DNA from: Actinomycetota bacterium
Lineage (GTDB): Bacteria > Actinomycetota > Actinomycetes > S36-B12 > FW305-bin1
Length of the DNA: 64,000 bases
Reading direction: 5' to 3'
Assembly (NCBI GenBank): GCA_004297305.1
Contig: SCTR01000009.1
Span: forward strand, 230,591-294,590
Shown: positions 36,190-45,836 of the stretch, one piece after another
Layout of the letters: the number at the start of each line of letters is the position of its first letter
Numbering within the stretch: position 1 is the stretch's first letter
The notes under the pieces: generated by a model
Seen by the model: the letters and a program-made list of their open reading frames with translations, nothing else
What the model was told of the DNA's origin: nothing
Database searches by the model: none
Program-made: the position numbers and the translations under genes

Positions 36190-37920
36190 AGTCACGCAGC
36201 TGGCCGGCAGGTCGAACCAGCGCAGGTGGTCGAAGTCGGCCGACAGTGATGCGGTCGGCCCGGGCGGGGGTGCTTCGGCCCGGCTGGCGAACAGCGTCCG
36301 GGCCGCCGCGAGCTGCGCTGCCAGGGCGGCCTCCGGCGCAGTGGGGTGCGGCGCGAGCTGCGTCGGTCCGTCGAAGCCGGCCGTGAGGTCACGCAGCCGC
36401 AGCGGCGGCTCGACCAGACCGAGGTGGTGGCGCCACAGGCCGGTCGCCGGCTCGAAGCGGTAGTCGGTGAGCAGCAGGTGGCCGTGCTCGGCCACCAGGG
36501 CGACGGCCTCGACGAGGTAGCAGAACACCGCCTCGGAGATGAAGTAGTTGAAGTTGATCCGGACCCAGCCGGGTTTGATCCCCTCGCAGCCGCCGGTGAT
36601 CTCACGCTCGAACTCCCGGCTGCGTGCGATGTCGATGCCCAGCAGCCGGTGCCCGTACGGACCGGCGCACGAGCAGCCCCCGCGGGCCTGGATGCCGAAG
36701 ACGTCGTTGAGGATGGCGACGACCAGATTGTGGTGGAGGTAGGAGCCACCCGGCCGGTGGACCACGAACGAGACGATCGAAAGCCGTTCGGCGGCAAGGT
36801 TTCCCAGGATCTCCAGGTTCGGTTCGGTCGACCACGCCTGGATCGCCCGGCGGACGTAGTCGGTTTCGTGCGCCCGGATCGTGGTTACCCCGACGGCGTC
36901 CTTCAAGGCGAACACCAGCCCGGCGCGGATCGAACCGACGATGTCCGGGGTGCCGCCTTCCTCGCGGCGTACCGGGTCGTCGAGGTAGACGTGCTCGTCG
37001 GGGTTGACGTAGGCGACCGTGCCGCCGCCGACCACGTGCGGCACGGAGTTGACCAGCAGTTCGCGGCGAACCACCAGGACCCCGGGAGTGCCCGGGCCGC
37101 CGACGAACTTGTGCGGCGACAGCACCACCGCGTCTTTGCGCACCGCTGGGTCACCGCCGGCGGGGTTCATGTCGATCTCGACGTACGGCGCCGCGGCGGC
37201 GAAGTCCCAGCAGGCCAGCGCACCGTGCTCGTGCAGGAGGGCCGACACGCGGTCGGTGTCGGTGACGATGCCGGTCACGTTGCTGGCGGCACTGAACGAT
37301 CCGATCACCAGCGGCCGGTCGGCGTAACGGAGCAGCGCGCGCCGTAGCTGCTCGATGTCGACGTGGCCGTCGGCGTCCTCCGGGATCGTCACCACGTCGG
37401 CGATGGACTCCCGCCACGGCAGGTCGTTGCTGTGGTGCTCGAACGGGCCGATCAGCACGACGGGTCGCTGCGCCGCCGGGATCTGCTGGGACAGTGCGTA
37501 CTTGCGGTCCAGGTCGGCGGGCAACCGGAGATTGAGGATGCCGACGAGGGTGTCGATCGCCCCGGTGGTCCCGGAACCGGTGAAGATCACGCAGGTGCTC
37601 GCGTCGCCGTGGACCGCCTCGGCGATCAGCTGCCGGGCGTCCTCGCGCAGCCGGGTGGTCTGCAGGCCGGTGCCGCTGCTCTCGGTATGGGTGTTGGCGT
37701 ACAACGGCAGCACGTGTTCCCGGATGGCGTCCTCGACGAAGGTCAAGGCGCGTCCGCTCGCGGTGTAGTCGGCGTACGTCACCCGGCGTGGCCCGTACGG
37801 TCCGACCATCACGTGGTCGTCGCCGATCACCGCGTCGCGGACCCGGGCCAGCAGGGGTGGCTCGGGGAGTCCCGCAGCGCGCGGCGGCACGTCGTACGAC
37901 GGGCTGCTGTGCTCGGGCAT
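36178..37920 (-). CDS. Class V aminotransferase, SufS-like cysteine desulfurase family
   Basis: 580-residue PLP enzyme. The PLP lysine is Lys271 in SPHKFVGGPGTPGVL. CSCAGP (416-421) aligns with the catalytic loop xCAxP of SufS-type desulfurases, with Cys418 at the catalytic position. TGSGTTGAID and FEHHSNDLPWRE are further family blocks. It is longer than SufS (about 410) by an N-terminal ~20 and a C-terminal ~120 residues of unknown nature. It is divergent from the clpS-cysO cluster, so a sulfur-transfer role is possible but unproven; a selenocysteine-lyase or epimerase-like activity cannot be excluded. Confidence 0.8.
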   Translation of the reverse strand: MPEHSSPSYDVPPRAAGLPEPPLLARVRDAVIGDDHVMVGPYGPRRVTYADYTASGRALTFVEDAIREHVLPLYANTHTESSGTGLQTTRLREDARQLIAEAVHGDASTCVIFTGSGTTGAIDTLVGILNLRLPADLDRKYALSQQIPAAQRPVVLIGPFEHHSNDLPWRESIADVVTIPEDADGHVDIEQLRRALLRYADRPLVIGSFSAASNVTGIVTDTDRVSALLHEHGALACWDFAAAAPYVEIDMNPAGGDPAVRKDAVVLSPHKFVGGPGTPGVLVVRRELLVNSVPHVVGGGTVAYVNPDEHVYLDDPVRREEGGTPDIVGSIRAGLVFALKDAVGVTTIRAHETDYVRRAIQAWSTEPNLEILGNLAAERLSIVSFVVHRPGGSYLHHNLVVAILNDVFGIQARGGCSCAGPYGHRLLGIDIARSREFEREITGGCEGIKPGWVRINFNYFISEAVFCYLVEAVALVAEHGHLLLTDYRFEPATGLWRHHLGLVEPPLRLRDLTAGFDGPTQLAPHPTAPEAALAAQLAAARTLFASRAEAPPPGPTASLSADFDHLRWFDLPASCVTDRQ

Positions 37921-37957
37921 GACCGCAGGGTAGGCCGCGGTGGGCGTGTCCGGGTGC

Positions 37958-37963
37958 GACGAT
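37958..37963 (+). promoter_or_regulatory. Candidate -10 (GACGAT) of clpS
   Basis: It ends 7 nt before GTG 37971, which supports that start over the ATG at 37962 inside the hexamer region. Confidence 0.35.
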
Positions 37964-37970
37964 GTGCCAC

Positions 37971-38273
37971 GTGAGCGGAGCCACCGCGACCGCCCCGGTC
38001 GAACTCGAGCGGCCCGTGCCGGCGTCGGAGGCCGGCGTCGACCGGCCCTGGCTCACCATCGTGTGGAACGACCCGGTGAACCTCATGAGCTACGTGACGC
38101 ACGTCTTCATGGCGTACTTCGGGTACCCGCAGGAGAAGGCCGAGGCGCTGATGATGGACGTGCACACGCGGGGACGGGCGGTGGTCTCCGCGGGTACCCG
38201 CGAACAGATGGAGCGCGACGTCGCGGCGATGCACTCGTACTCCCTGTGGGCCACGCTGGCCAAGGACGACTGA
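37971..38273 (+). CDS. clpS: ATP-dependent Clp protease adaptor ClpS
   Basis: 100-residue adaptor that hands N-degron substrates to ClpC/ClpA. The core [46 protein letters not shown] contains the NDP of the N-end binding pocket and the ClpA-contact helices. ATG 37962 would add three residues. It is the first gene of a cluster in the mycobacterial Rv1331-Rv1341 order and is followed after 1 nt by the DUF2017 gene. Confidence 0.95.
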   Translation: MSGATATAPVELERPVPASEAGVDRPWLTIVWNDPVNLMSYVTHVFMAYFGYPQEKAEALMMDVHTRGRAVVSAGTREQMERDVAAMHSYSLWATLAKDD

Positions 38274-38274
38274 C

Positions 38275-38832
38275 GTGGCCGGTTTCGGATTCCGTCGCTC
38301 GGCGACCGGACGGTTGGTGCTGCGCGCCGACAGCGTCGAGCGGGAATTGCTGGAATCCCTTGTCACGCAACTGGAGGAGCTGGTCGCTCCGGGGTATGCC
38401 GATCCCGACGCCGATCCGCTCGCCCGGCTGGTCGGTATCGACCCGGCGGCCCGGGTCCCGACCGATCCGGCATTGGCGCGGCTCTTCCCGGACGCCTACG
38501 CCGACGACGCCGAGGCGGCCGGGGAGTTCCGCCGGTTCACCGAACGGGGCCTGCGCGAGGGCAAGGTCGCTGCGGCCCGGGTGGTGCGCGACTCACTGGT
38601 CCGCTCCGGCGACAAGCTGGTCCTCACCGCGGCGGAGGGGCAGGCGTGGCTGCACGTGCTGACCGATCTGCGGTTGACGCTGGGCACGCGGCTGGAGATC
38701 ACCGAGGACAACCACGACGAGCTGGCCGCGCTGCCGCAGGACGACCCGCGGGCGGCGATGCTCGACGTGTACGACTGGCTCACGTACCTGCAGGAGACCC
38801 TGGTCCGCGCCGTGATGTCTTCCGGCGCATAG
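38275..38832 (+). CDS. DUF2017 protein
   Basis: 185 residues from GTG. It is an all-helical, soluble protein with acidic and Arg/Leu-rich stretches; the order after clpS and the block LGTRLEITEDNHDELAAL..VYDWLTYLQETLV identify DUF2017. Function is unknown; constant linkage with ClpS suggests a proteolysis role. Confidence 0.9.
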   Translation: MAGFGFRRSATGRLVLRADSVERELLESLVTQLEELVAPGYADPDADPLARLVGIDPAARVPTDPALARLFPDAYADDAEAAGEFRRFTERGLREGKVAAARVVRDSLVRSGDKLVLTAAEGQAWLHVLTDLRLTLGTRLEITEDNHDELAALPQDDPRAAMLDVYDWLTYLQETLVRAVMSSGA

Positions 38833-38835
38833 CAT
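38830..38835 (+). promoter_or_regulatory. Candidate -10 (TAGCAT) of mec
   Basis: It overlaps the DUF2017 stop and ends 6 nt before the ATG at 38842. It suggests an internal leaderless promoter. Confidence 0.4.
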
Positions 38836-38841
38836 GCCGGC

Positions 38842-39276
38842 ATGCTCGTGATCCGCCAGGACCTTGTCGACGGCATCATTGCGCACGCTCGTCGCGACCA
38901 CCCGGACGAGGCCTGCGGAGTCGTGGCGGGTCCGATCGGCGCCGACCGCCCGCAGCGACTCGTGGTCATGGACAACGCCGCGCGGTCGCCCACGTTCTAC
39001 GAGTTCGATTCGATGGATCTGTTGCGGCTGTACCGGGAGATGGATGACCGCGACGAGGAGCCCGTGGTGATCTACCACTCGCACACCGCCACCGAGGCGT
39101 TTCCCTCCCGCACCGACGTGTCCTACGCCTCGGAGCCGTTCGCGCACTACGTGCTGGTGTCGACCCGCGTACACGGGAGCGACGAGGGCCCCGTCGAGCT
39201 GCGGTCGTTCCGGATCGTCGACGGCGAGGTCACCGAGGAGCCGGTCGAGGTGGTCTCGGCGTATCCGGGGGAATGA
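38842..39276 (+). CDS. mec: Mec-type JAMM metallopeptidase (CysO-cysteine hydrolase)
   Basis: 144-residue zinc peptidase of the M67 JAMM family. The metal set is complete: Glu23, His79 and His81 in IYHSH, Ser89 and Asp92 in SRTD. In Mycobacterium tuberculosis the homologue (Rv1334) releases cysteine from the CysO-cysteine adduct. The cysO and cysM genes follow directly, so the same pathway is expected. Confidence 0.93.
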   Translation: MLVIRQDLVDGIIAHARRDHPDEACGVVAGPIGADRPQRLVVMDNAARSPTFYEFDSMDLLRLYREMDDRDEEPVVIYHSHTATEAFPSRTDVSYASEPFAHYVLVSTRVHGSDEGPVELRSFRIVDGEVTEEPVEVVSAYPGE

Positions 39277-39359
39277 CCCGCCCTACCCTTGGGGTTCGCC
39301 CCTTGGCCCGGCCACCCGGTCGCGCCGCCGCCCGCGTGCAGAACCAGGAGCCCGTCGTC

Positions 39360-39632
39360 ATGGCCATCGAGGTCCGCATCCCGACGATCCTGCGTCCCTA
39401 CACCGGCGGCGCGAAGTCGGTCGAGGGCGCCGGCGATTCACTGGCGACGCTGTTCGCGGACCTCGACGCCCGTCATCCGGGCCTGCGGGAGCGGCTGGTC
39501 GACGACAACGGCCTGCGCCGGTTCGTCAACGTCTACCTCAACGACGAGGACGTGCGCTTCCTGGGCGGCCTGGCCACCGAGGTGGCCGACGGGGACGTCG
39601 TCACGGTGCTGCCGGCCGTCGCCGGAGGCTGA
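39360..39632 (+). CDS. cysO: Sulfur-carrier protein CysO
   Basis: 90-residue ubiquitin-like (ThiS/MoaD fold) protein ending in Gly-Gly, the site that becomes a thiocarboxylate. [15 protein letters not shown] and [16 protein letters not shown] are typical. aggag sits upstream of the ATG. It supplies sulfur to CysM; the cysM start is 3 nt after its stop. Confidence 0.94.
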   Translation: MAIEVRIPTILRPYTGGAKSVEGAGDSLATLFADLDARHPGLRERLVDDNGLRRFVNVYLNDEDVRFLGGLATEVADGDVVTVLPAVAGG

Positions 39633-40583
<951 letters not shown>

Positions 40584-40668
40584 GCGCGGCTCAGACCGGC
40601 TGCACCGCCACGGTCCGGCCCGGCCGCGCGACACGACAGCGCCTGCGGTTCCGGTGGTGCCGGACGGT

Positions 40669-40674
40669 TACCCT
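40669..40674 (+). promoter_or_regulatory. Candidate -10 (TACCCT) of leaderless murI
   Basis: It ends 7 nt before the GTG at 40682. Confidence 0.5.
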
Positions 40675-40681
40675 GCTGCGC

Positions 40682-41497
40682 GTGGCAGACGCACCGATCG
40701 GGATCTTCGACTCCGGCGTCGGCGGCCTGACGGTGGCCCGCGCGGTGCTCGACCAGCTCCCGCACGAGGCGATCCTGTACGTCGGTGACACCGCGCGCGG
40801 GCCCTACGGGCCACTGCCGCTGGCCCAGGTCCGCGCGTACGCGCTGGAGGTCATGGACCATCTGGTGGCCGAGGGCGTGAAACTGCTGGTGCTGGCGTGC
40901 AACAGCGCCAGCGCCGCGGTGCTGCGGGATGCGCGGGAGCGGTACGACGTGCCGGTCGTCGAGGTGATCCAGCCGGCGGTCCGACGCGCGGTGCGCGCCA
41001 CCCGCAACGGCCGGGTCGGCGTGATCGGGACCCGGGCCACGATCACGTCGCAGGCGTACGACGACGCCTTCGCCGCCGCGCCGGAACTGGTGTTGACCAG
41101 TCAGGCATGCCCGCGTTTCGTGGAGTTCGTCGAGGCCGGCGTCACCAGCGGCGACGAGTTGCTGGCCGTCGCCCGGGAGTATCTGGCGCCGCTGCAGGCC
41201 GGTGGCGTCGACACCGTTGTCCTGGGCTGCACGCACTATCCGCTGTTGACCGGCGTGCTGGCCTACGTGATGGGCGACGGCGTCACGCTGGTGAGCAGCG
41301 CGGAAGAAACGGCCAAGGACGTCTACCGGACGCTCGTCGCCCACGATCTGCAGCGCGCTGATGCGCTGCCGGCACCGGTGCATCGCTTCCTGGCGACCGG
41401 TGACCCGCAACCGTTCGCGCGGCTCGGCCGCCGGTTCCTGGGCCCGGAGGTGGTCGCGGTCGAAGGCGCGCCCGGTCTGGTGGGGGCCGGCGGGTGA
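40682..41497 (+). CDS. murI: Glutamate racemase
   Basis: 271-residue enzyme that makes D-glutamate for peptidoglycan. The two catalytic cysteines are Cys73 in LACNSAS and Cys183 in [18 protein letters not shown] and [10 protein letters not shown] are also diagnostic. GTG start. It overlaps the next gene by 4 bp. In mycobacteria a rhomboid protease gene lies between cysM and murI; here there is only 98 nt. Confidence 0.95.
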   Translation: MADAPIGIFDSGVGGLTVARAVLDQLPHEAILYVGDTARGPYGPLPLAQVRAYALEVMDHLVAEGVKLLVLACNSASAAVLRDARERYDVPVVEVIQPAVRRAVRATRNGRVGVIGTRATITSQAYDDAFAAAPELVLTSQACPRFVEFVEAGVTSGDELLAVAREYLAPLQAGGVDTVVLGCTHYPLLTGVLAYVMGDGVTLVSSAEETAKDVYRTLVAHDLQRADALPAPVHRFLATGDPQPFARLGRRFLGPEVVAVEGAPGLVGAGG

Positions 41498-42240
41498 AAC
41501 TGACCGTCCTCGGCTGTTCCGGTTCCTACCCCGGCCCGGATTCGCCGGCGTCGGGCTACCTGGTCGAGCACGACGGCCATCGCATCGTGCTCGACCTCGG
41601 CAACGGGGCTTTCGGTGCGCTGCAGCGCTTCGCCGATCCCGACGGCATTGAGGCGGTGGTGCTGTCCCACCTGCACGCCGACCACTGCCTGGATCTGTGC
41701 GGCTACTGGGTCCAGCGGAAATACCGCTACGGGCAACCACTCCCGGCACTGCCGGTGTACGGCCCCGCCGGCACCGGTGACCGGCTGGCACGGGCCTACG
41801 GCATGCCGGCCGATCCGGGAATGAACGCCGAGTTCGACTTCCGGTCCGTTGCTGACGGCCCGATCGAGATCGGGCCGTTCCGGATCACGACGGCCGCCAT
41901 GGTGCATTCGATCACCGCGTACGCGATCCGCGTCGAGGCAGCCGGGCGTGCCCTGGTGTATTCCGGTGACACGGCGGAGAACGACGAGCTCGTGCGGCTG
42001 GCGGCCGGCTGCGACCTCGCGCTGCTGGAGGCGTCGTACCTGGACGGGCAGCCGTACCCGCCCGGCATCCACCTGAGCGCGCGCAGCAGTGGGCGCACCG
42101 CCGCGGCCGCCGGCGCCGGCCGGCTGGTCATCACCCATCTGGTGCCCGGCTACCGACGCGAGGACCTCGCGGCGCAGGCCGCGACGGCGTACGACGGCGA
42201 CCTGGCGCTCGCGGCCGCCGGCGCCCAGTACGAGGTCTGA
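41494..42240 (+). CDS. MBL-fold hydrolase, Rv1339-type cAMP phosphodiesterase
   Basis: 248-residue metallo-beta-lactamase fold protein. The metal motif is HLHADH at 59-64; further ligands are likely in [17 protein letters not shown] and THLVPGY. Order between murI and rph equals that of mycobacterial Rv1339, reported as an atypical class II cyclic-AMP phosphodiesterase. A role in cAMP turnover is therefore likely, although RNase Z-like activity is not excluded. GTG overlaps the murI stop. Confidence 0.85.
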   Translation: MKLTVLGCSGSYPGPDSPASGYLVEHDGHRIVLDLGNGAFGALQRFADPDGIEAVVLSHLHADHCLDLCGYWVQRKYRYGQPLPALPVYGPAGTGDRLARAYGMPADPGMNAEFDFRSVADGPIEIGPFRITTAAMVHSITAYAIRVEAAGRALVYSGDTAENDELVRLAAGCDLALLEASYLDGQPYPPGIHLSARSSGRTAAAAGAGRLVITHLVPGYRREDLAAQAATAYDGDLALAAAGAQYEV

Positions 42241-42266
42241 TCGCCGCACCGCGCAGCGGACGGCAC

Positions 42267-42272
42267 TAGGGT
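42267..42272 (+). promoter_or_regulatory. Candidate -10 (TAGGGT) of leaderless rph
   Basis: It ends 8 nt before the rph ATG at 42281. Confidence 0.5.
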
Positions 42273-42280
42273 CGGCGACC

Positions 42281-43015
42281 ATGACGCGATCCGACGGCCG
42301 CACGGCCGAGCAACTGCGGCCGGTCCGGTTCCAGCGCGGCTGGCTGGACCACGCCGAAGGTTCGGTGCTCGTCGAGTTCGGCCGGACCCGGGTGCTGTGC
42401 GCGGCAAGCTTCAGCCCCGACGTCCCTCGGTGGCGACGCGGCAGCGGACTCGGTTGGGTCACCGCCGAATACGCCATGCTTCCCCGGGCCACCGGCACGC
42501 GGTCGGACCGCGAGGCCGTCAAGGGCCGCATCGGCGGGCGGACCCACGAGATCTCGCGCCTGATCGGCCGCTCGCTGCGGGCGGCCCTGGACTACAAGGC
42601 GCTGGGAGAGAACACCATCCAGCTGGACTGCGACGTCCTGCAGGCCGACGGCGGCACCCGTACCGCGGCGATCACTGGTGCCTACGTCGCGCTCGCCGAC
42701 GCGATCGCCTGGGCCACCGCGGCCGGTCACGTCCGGCCGACGGCGCAACCGCTGCTGGGGTCGGTCGCCGCGGTGAGTGTCGGCATTGTCGACGGCGAGC
42801 CGCGGCTCGACCTGCACTACGACGACGATGTCCGCGCCGACACCGACATGAACGTCGTGATGACCGGTGACGGTCGGTACGTCGAGGTCCAGGGAACGGC
42901 CGAGGGCGAACCGTTCGACCGTGCGCTGCTGGACCGGCTGCTCGGCCTCGCCGCGGCCGGTTGCGCCGAACTCACCGAGTTGCAGCGGGCCGCACTGGCC
43001 AGTCCCGCCCCGTGA
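42281..43015 (+). CDS. rph: Ribonuclease PH
   Basis: 244-residue phosphorolytic exoribonuclease trimming tRNA 3' ends. [46 protein letters not shown] and [20 protein letters not shown] are standard blocks, including the phosphate-binding GTR. It overlaps rdgB by GTGA. Confidence 0.96.
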   Translation: MTRSDGRTAEQLRPVRFQRGWLDHAEGSVLVEFGRTRVLCAASFSPDVPRWRRGSGLGWVTAEYAMLPRATGTRSDREAVKGRIGGRTHEISRLIGRSLRAALDYKALGENTIQLDCDVLQADGGTRTAAITGAYVALADAIAWATAAGHVRPTAQPLLGSVAAVSVGIVDGEPRLDLHYDDDVRADTDMNVVMTGDGRYVEVQGTAEGEPFDRALLDRLLGLAAAGCAELTELQRAALASPAP

Positions 43016-43662
43016 CCGAGCTCCGGCAGCTGGTCCTGGCCACCCGCAACGCTCACAAGGTGGCCGAGCTACGCCGGATCCTGGCGAGCGCCGGGGTCGT
43101 CGCGCAACTGCTCGATCTCGACGCCGTCCCGCCGACCCCCGAGGTCGCCGAGACGGCCGAGACGTTCGCGGGCAACGCGTTGCTCAAGGCGCGGGCCGTC
43201 GCGAGCGCCACGGGCCTGCCGGCGGTGGCGGACGATTCCGGCCTGTGCGTCGACGCCTTGCACGGCATGCCCGGCGTCCTGTCGGCTCGGTGGGCCGGCC
43301 GTCATGGCGACGACCCGGCCAATCTCGCGCTCGTGCTGGCGCAGTTGGTCGACGTACCCGATGAGCGCCGCGGCGCCCGATTCGTCTGCGCCGCAGCCGC
43401 GGTGCTGCCCGCCGGTCCCGGCCGGCCCGGCCGGGAACTCCTCGTCGAGGGCGAACTGGCGGGCACCATCGTGCGTGCGGGTGCCGGGACCGGTGGCTTC
43501 GGCTACGACCCGATCTTCCGGCCGGACGGTGATGACCGCACCCTCGCCGCACTGTCACCGGAGGCCAAGGACGCCATCTCGCACCGCGGCAAGGCTTTCC
43601 GGGCGCTGGCCAGCCAGCTCCCGGACCTGTTCGACGCCGCCGGCGCCGGGCCTGCGCACTGA
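43012..43662 (+). CDS. rdgB: dITP/XTP pyrophosphatase (RdgB/HAM1)
   Basis: 216-residue enzyme that removes non-canonical purine triphosphates. [48 protein letters not shown] and [10 protein letters not shown] are the HAM1 motifs. GTG start overlaps rph. A perfect 22-nt tandem duplication covers its stop codon. Confidence 0.96.
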   Translation: MTELRQLVLATRNAHKVAELRRILASAGVVAQLLDLDAVPPTPEVAETAETFAGNALLKARAVASATGLPAVADDSGLCVDALHGMPGVLSARWAGRHGDDPANLALVLAQLVDVPDERRGARFVCAAAAVLPAGPGRPGRELLVEGELAGTIVRAGAGTGGFGYDPIFRPDGDDRTLAALSPEAKDAISHRGKAFRALASQLPDLFDAAGAGPAH

Positions 43663-43685
43663 CGGCGCCGGGCCTGCGCACTGAC
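43642..43685 (+). repeat. Perfect 22-nt tandem duplication over the rdgB stop
   Basis: 43642-43663 and 43664-43685 are identical and each includes the coding end and TGA. Farther on, 43722-43772 holds a second, imperfect duplication of about 26 nt. Confidence 0.95.
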
Positions 43686-43790
43686 GTCCCGACCCACGCC
43701 GACCGCGCCCGCACCTACGCCCGACGTCGCCGACCTGCGCCGACGCCTGACGTCGCCCGACCTGCGCCGACCGGCACCGACGCCCGACAC

Positions 43791-43830
43791 GACAAGAACC
43801 GGCCTGCTCGTGAGCAGGCCGGTTCTTGTC
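43791..43830. terminator. Bidirectional terminator between rdgB and P450 gene
   Basis: Perfect 19-bp stem with a 2-nt centre lying between convergent genes. The outer bases ttcttgtc on one side and their complement on the other could serve both strands. Confidence 0.85.
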
Positions 43831-43846
43831 CGTGCGTGGGTCGCGG

Positions 43847-45079
43847 CTACCAGGTGACCGGCAATTCCCAGACGCCGTACACCGGACCGCCGAACTTGAA
43901 GTTGATCTCGTCCAGCCCGACCGCCAGTTGCAGGGTGGGGATCCGGCGGAACAGCGTGGTGTACACCACGGTCAGTTCCATCCGTGCCAGTTGCTGCCCG
44001 AAGCACTGGTGGATGCCGTAGCCGAAGGCCATGTGCTTGCGGGCATTGCTGCGATGGATGTCCAGCGTGTTCGGGTTCTCGAAGACCGAGGGGTCACGGT
44101 TGCCGATGTCGTTGGCTCCGATGACGCCGTCGCCCTTGCGCACCAGCTGGTCGCCGATGGTGAGATCCTCCAGCGCGATACGGCGCCGGCCGCCGTGGGT
44201 GATGTTGAGGTAACGCAGGAGTTCCTCGACGGCGTTGCTGACCAGATCCGGGTCGTCGGTGTCGCGGAGTTCAGCCAGTTGCTCGGGGTGCAGCAGCAGC
44301 GCCAGCACGCTGAGCGCGGTCTGGTTCGCGGTGGTGTCGTGGCCGGCCACCAGGACCAGTTCGGCCATCGCCACGACCTGATCACGGCTGAGCTTGCCCT
44401 CGCGCAACTGGCGGACGACGAGCTCGCTGAGCAGGTCCTGCTCGGGGTCGAGGTTCGGGTCGGCGTTCTTGGCATCGACCAGTTCACCGATGTACTCGAG
44501 CATCTGTTCCATCAGCTCGAGGCCCTCTTCATAGCTGGAGGCCTTCGAGTTGACCGCGGAACCGGCCTTCTGGAAGAGCTCCCGGTCCTCGTACGGCACC
44601 CCGAGCAACTCGCAGATCACGAGCGACGGCATCGGAAGGGCGAAGCTCTCGACGAGGTCGGCCGGCTTGGGACCGGCCAGCATGTCGTCGATCAGGTCGT
44701 CGACGATCTTCTGAACGCGTGGTCGCAGTTCCTGAATGTGCTTGACAGTGACTGTGGGAGTGAGCATCCGGCGCTGCCGGTTGTGCTCCGGGTCGTCGAG
44801 GTTGATGAACGTCTGGACCCGCTGCTGCCGCGCGTGGATCGCCGGGGTGAAGGCCGGGTAGCCGGGCAGTTCCGCGTTCACGCTCAGCCGCTGGTCGGAC
44901 AGCATCTGCTGGAGATCGGCGAACCGGGTCACGATCCACGGCGTGGTGCCGTTCCACATCTTGGCCGGGCAGACACCGGCGCCTGCCTGCATCTGCGCCA
45001 GGATGGGCGGGGGGTCCAAGGGATGCTCGGGGTCCCGGAGCATCGGGAACTCAGGAACCTCGGCCTTGGTGTCGGTCAT
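43847..45079 (-). CDS. Cytochrome P450
   Basis: 410-residue soluble class I bacterial P450. The oxygen-activating I-helix is AGHDTTANQ, the ExxR motif is in EELLRYL, and the heme ligand is Cys359 in FGYGIHQCFGQQLAR. gaggagg precedes the ATG. No ferredoxin or reductase gene is adjacent, so it depends on partners elsewhere. Substrate unknown. The upstream 88 nt contain an inverted repeat and then a tRNA gene on the same strand. Confidence 0.93.
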   Translation of the reverse strand: MTDTKAEVPEFPMLRDPEHPLDPPPILAQMQAGAGVCPAKMWNGTTPWIVTRFADLQQMLSDQRLSVNAELPGYPAFTPAIHARQQRVQTFINLDDPEHNRQRRMLTPTVTVKHIQELRPRVQKIVDDLIDDMLAGPKPADLVESFALPMPSLVICELLGVPYEDRELFQKAGSAVNSKASSYEEGLELMEQMLEYIGELVDAKNADPNLDPEQDLLSELVVRQLREGKLSRDQVVAMAELVLVAGHDTTANQTALSVLALLLHPEQLAELRDTDDPDLVSNAVEELLRYLNITHGGRRRIALEDLTIGDQLVRKGDGVIGANDIGNRDPSVFENPNTLDIHRSNARKHMAFGYGIHQCFGQQLARMELTVVYTTLFRRIPTLQLAVGLDEINFKFGGPVYGVWELPVTW

Positions 45080-45129
45080 GCAGCCTCCTCGAGCCACCCG
45101 TTGTGGTCTGGAGCACAGAGCGTACCCGC

Positions 45130-45157
45130 TGATCCCTGACTTTCCCAGATGGGATCA
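45130..45157. promoter_or_regulatory. Inverted repeat between tRNA and P450 gene
   Basis: tgatccc (45130-45136) and gggatca (45151-45157) are perfect 7-bp arms with a 14-nt spacer. It may be an operator for the P450 or the end of the tRNA transcript. Confidence 0.35.
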
Positions 45158-45167
45158 ATCTGAGTTC

Positions 45168-45243
45168 TGGTGGGGCCGACGAGAGTCGAACTCGCACTGT
45201 CACGGACCTAAACCGTGCGCCTCTGCCGTTGGGCTACGGCCCC
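45168..45243 (-). tRNA. tRNA with UAG anticodon (Leu), class I fold
   Basis: Minus-strand cloverleaf with encoded CCA. Acceptor ggggccg pairs fully with cggcccc; anticodon stem cacgg/ccgtg encloses tttaggt, giving anticodon UAG, which reads leucine CUA; T-arm is gcgag-ttcgact-ctcgt. The discriminator is A. The variable loop is only five bases (acagt), whereas bacterial leucine tRNAs are class II with a long variable arm. The D-arm has a mismatch. It lies between bcp and the P450 gene. Confidence 0.8.
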
Positions 45244-45246
45244 GCA

Positions 45247-45717
45247 TCAGCCTATGCCGAGGTCCTTGCGGAGCTTGGCGACGTGACCCTTGGCCTTCAC
45301 GTTGTACCAGGCGTGCTCGATGACGCCGGCGGCGTCGATGACGAAGGTCGAGCGGATGACGCCGGTGACCTTCTTGCCGTACATCGTCTTCTCGCCGTAG
45401 GCGCCGTACGCGGTCAGCACTGCCTTGTCCGCGTCGGAGACCAGCGGGAAGGTCAGCCCGTCGCGCTCCCGGAACTTGGCGAGCTTCGCCGGACTGTCGG
45501 GGGAGATGCCCACGACGGTGATCCCGGCGGCCTGCAGCGAGTCGAGGGAGTCGCGGAAGTCGCACGCCTGCGTCGTGCACCCCGGCGTCATCGCGGCCGG
45601 GTAGGCGTAGAGGACGACGCGGGAGCCCCGCAGGCCGGCCAGGGACACGGTGTTGCCCGCATCGTCGGGCAACGAGAAGTCCGGCGCGCGGTCACCGGAG
45701 CTCAGACGATCGCTCAC
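45247..45717 (-). CDS. bcp: Thiol peroxidase of the Bcp/PrxQ type
   Basis: 156-residue thioredoxin-dependent peroxiredoxin reducing H2O2 and organic peroxides. Peroxidatic Cys47 and resolving Cys52 occur in MTPGCTTQACDFRD, the PrxQ pattern. GTG start. It ends 3 nt before the tRNA on the same strand. Confidence 0.95.
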   Translation of the reverse strand: MSDRLSSGDRAPDFSLPDDAGNTVSLAGLRGSRVVLYAYPAAMTPGCTTQACDFRDSLDSLQAAGITVVGISPDSPAKLAKFRERDGLTFPLVSDADKAVLTAYGAYGEKTMYGKKVTGVIRSTFVIDAAGVIEHAWYNVKAKGHVAKLRKDLGIG

Positions 45718-45790
45718 AGGAGGTCTCCTCGGTCGGGGGATGGGCAGCCCGAGGCTATCGGCGACCGTCGGAGCAGCGGTCTCCGGCTTC

Positions 45791-45807
45791 TTGCAAAGTG
45801 TTTGCAG
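45791..45807 (+). promoter_or_regulatory. Nur-box-like operator upstream of nikM
   Basis: TTGCAA-AGTGT-TTGCAG fits the Streptomyces Nur consensus tTGCaa-N5-ttGCAA at all but one position. The core TGCAAA/TTTGCA is a perfect palindrome with a 3-nt centre. It sits ~30 nt before the transporter start, over the probable -35. Confidence 0.65.
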
Positions 45808-45823
45808 GTAGCTGGTGAGCCGA

Positions 45824-45829
45824 TATGGT
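45824..45829 (+). promoter_or_regulatory. Candidate -10 (TATGGT) of leaderless nikM
   Basis: It ends 7 nt before GTG 45837. TTTGCA, half of the Nur-like palindrome, lies 17 nt upstream and could be the -35. Confidence 0.5.
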
Positions 45830-45836
45830 GCCGGTC

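Noticed and set aside
45718..45836. Cobalamin or NiCo riboswitch before nikM
   Set aside because: The gap is only ~119 nt, shows no conserved riboswitch core, and the promoter appears leaderless.
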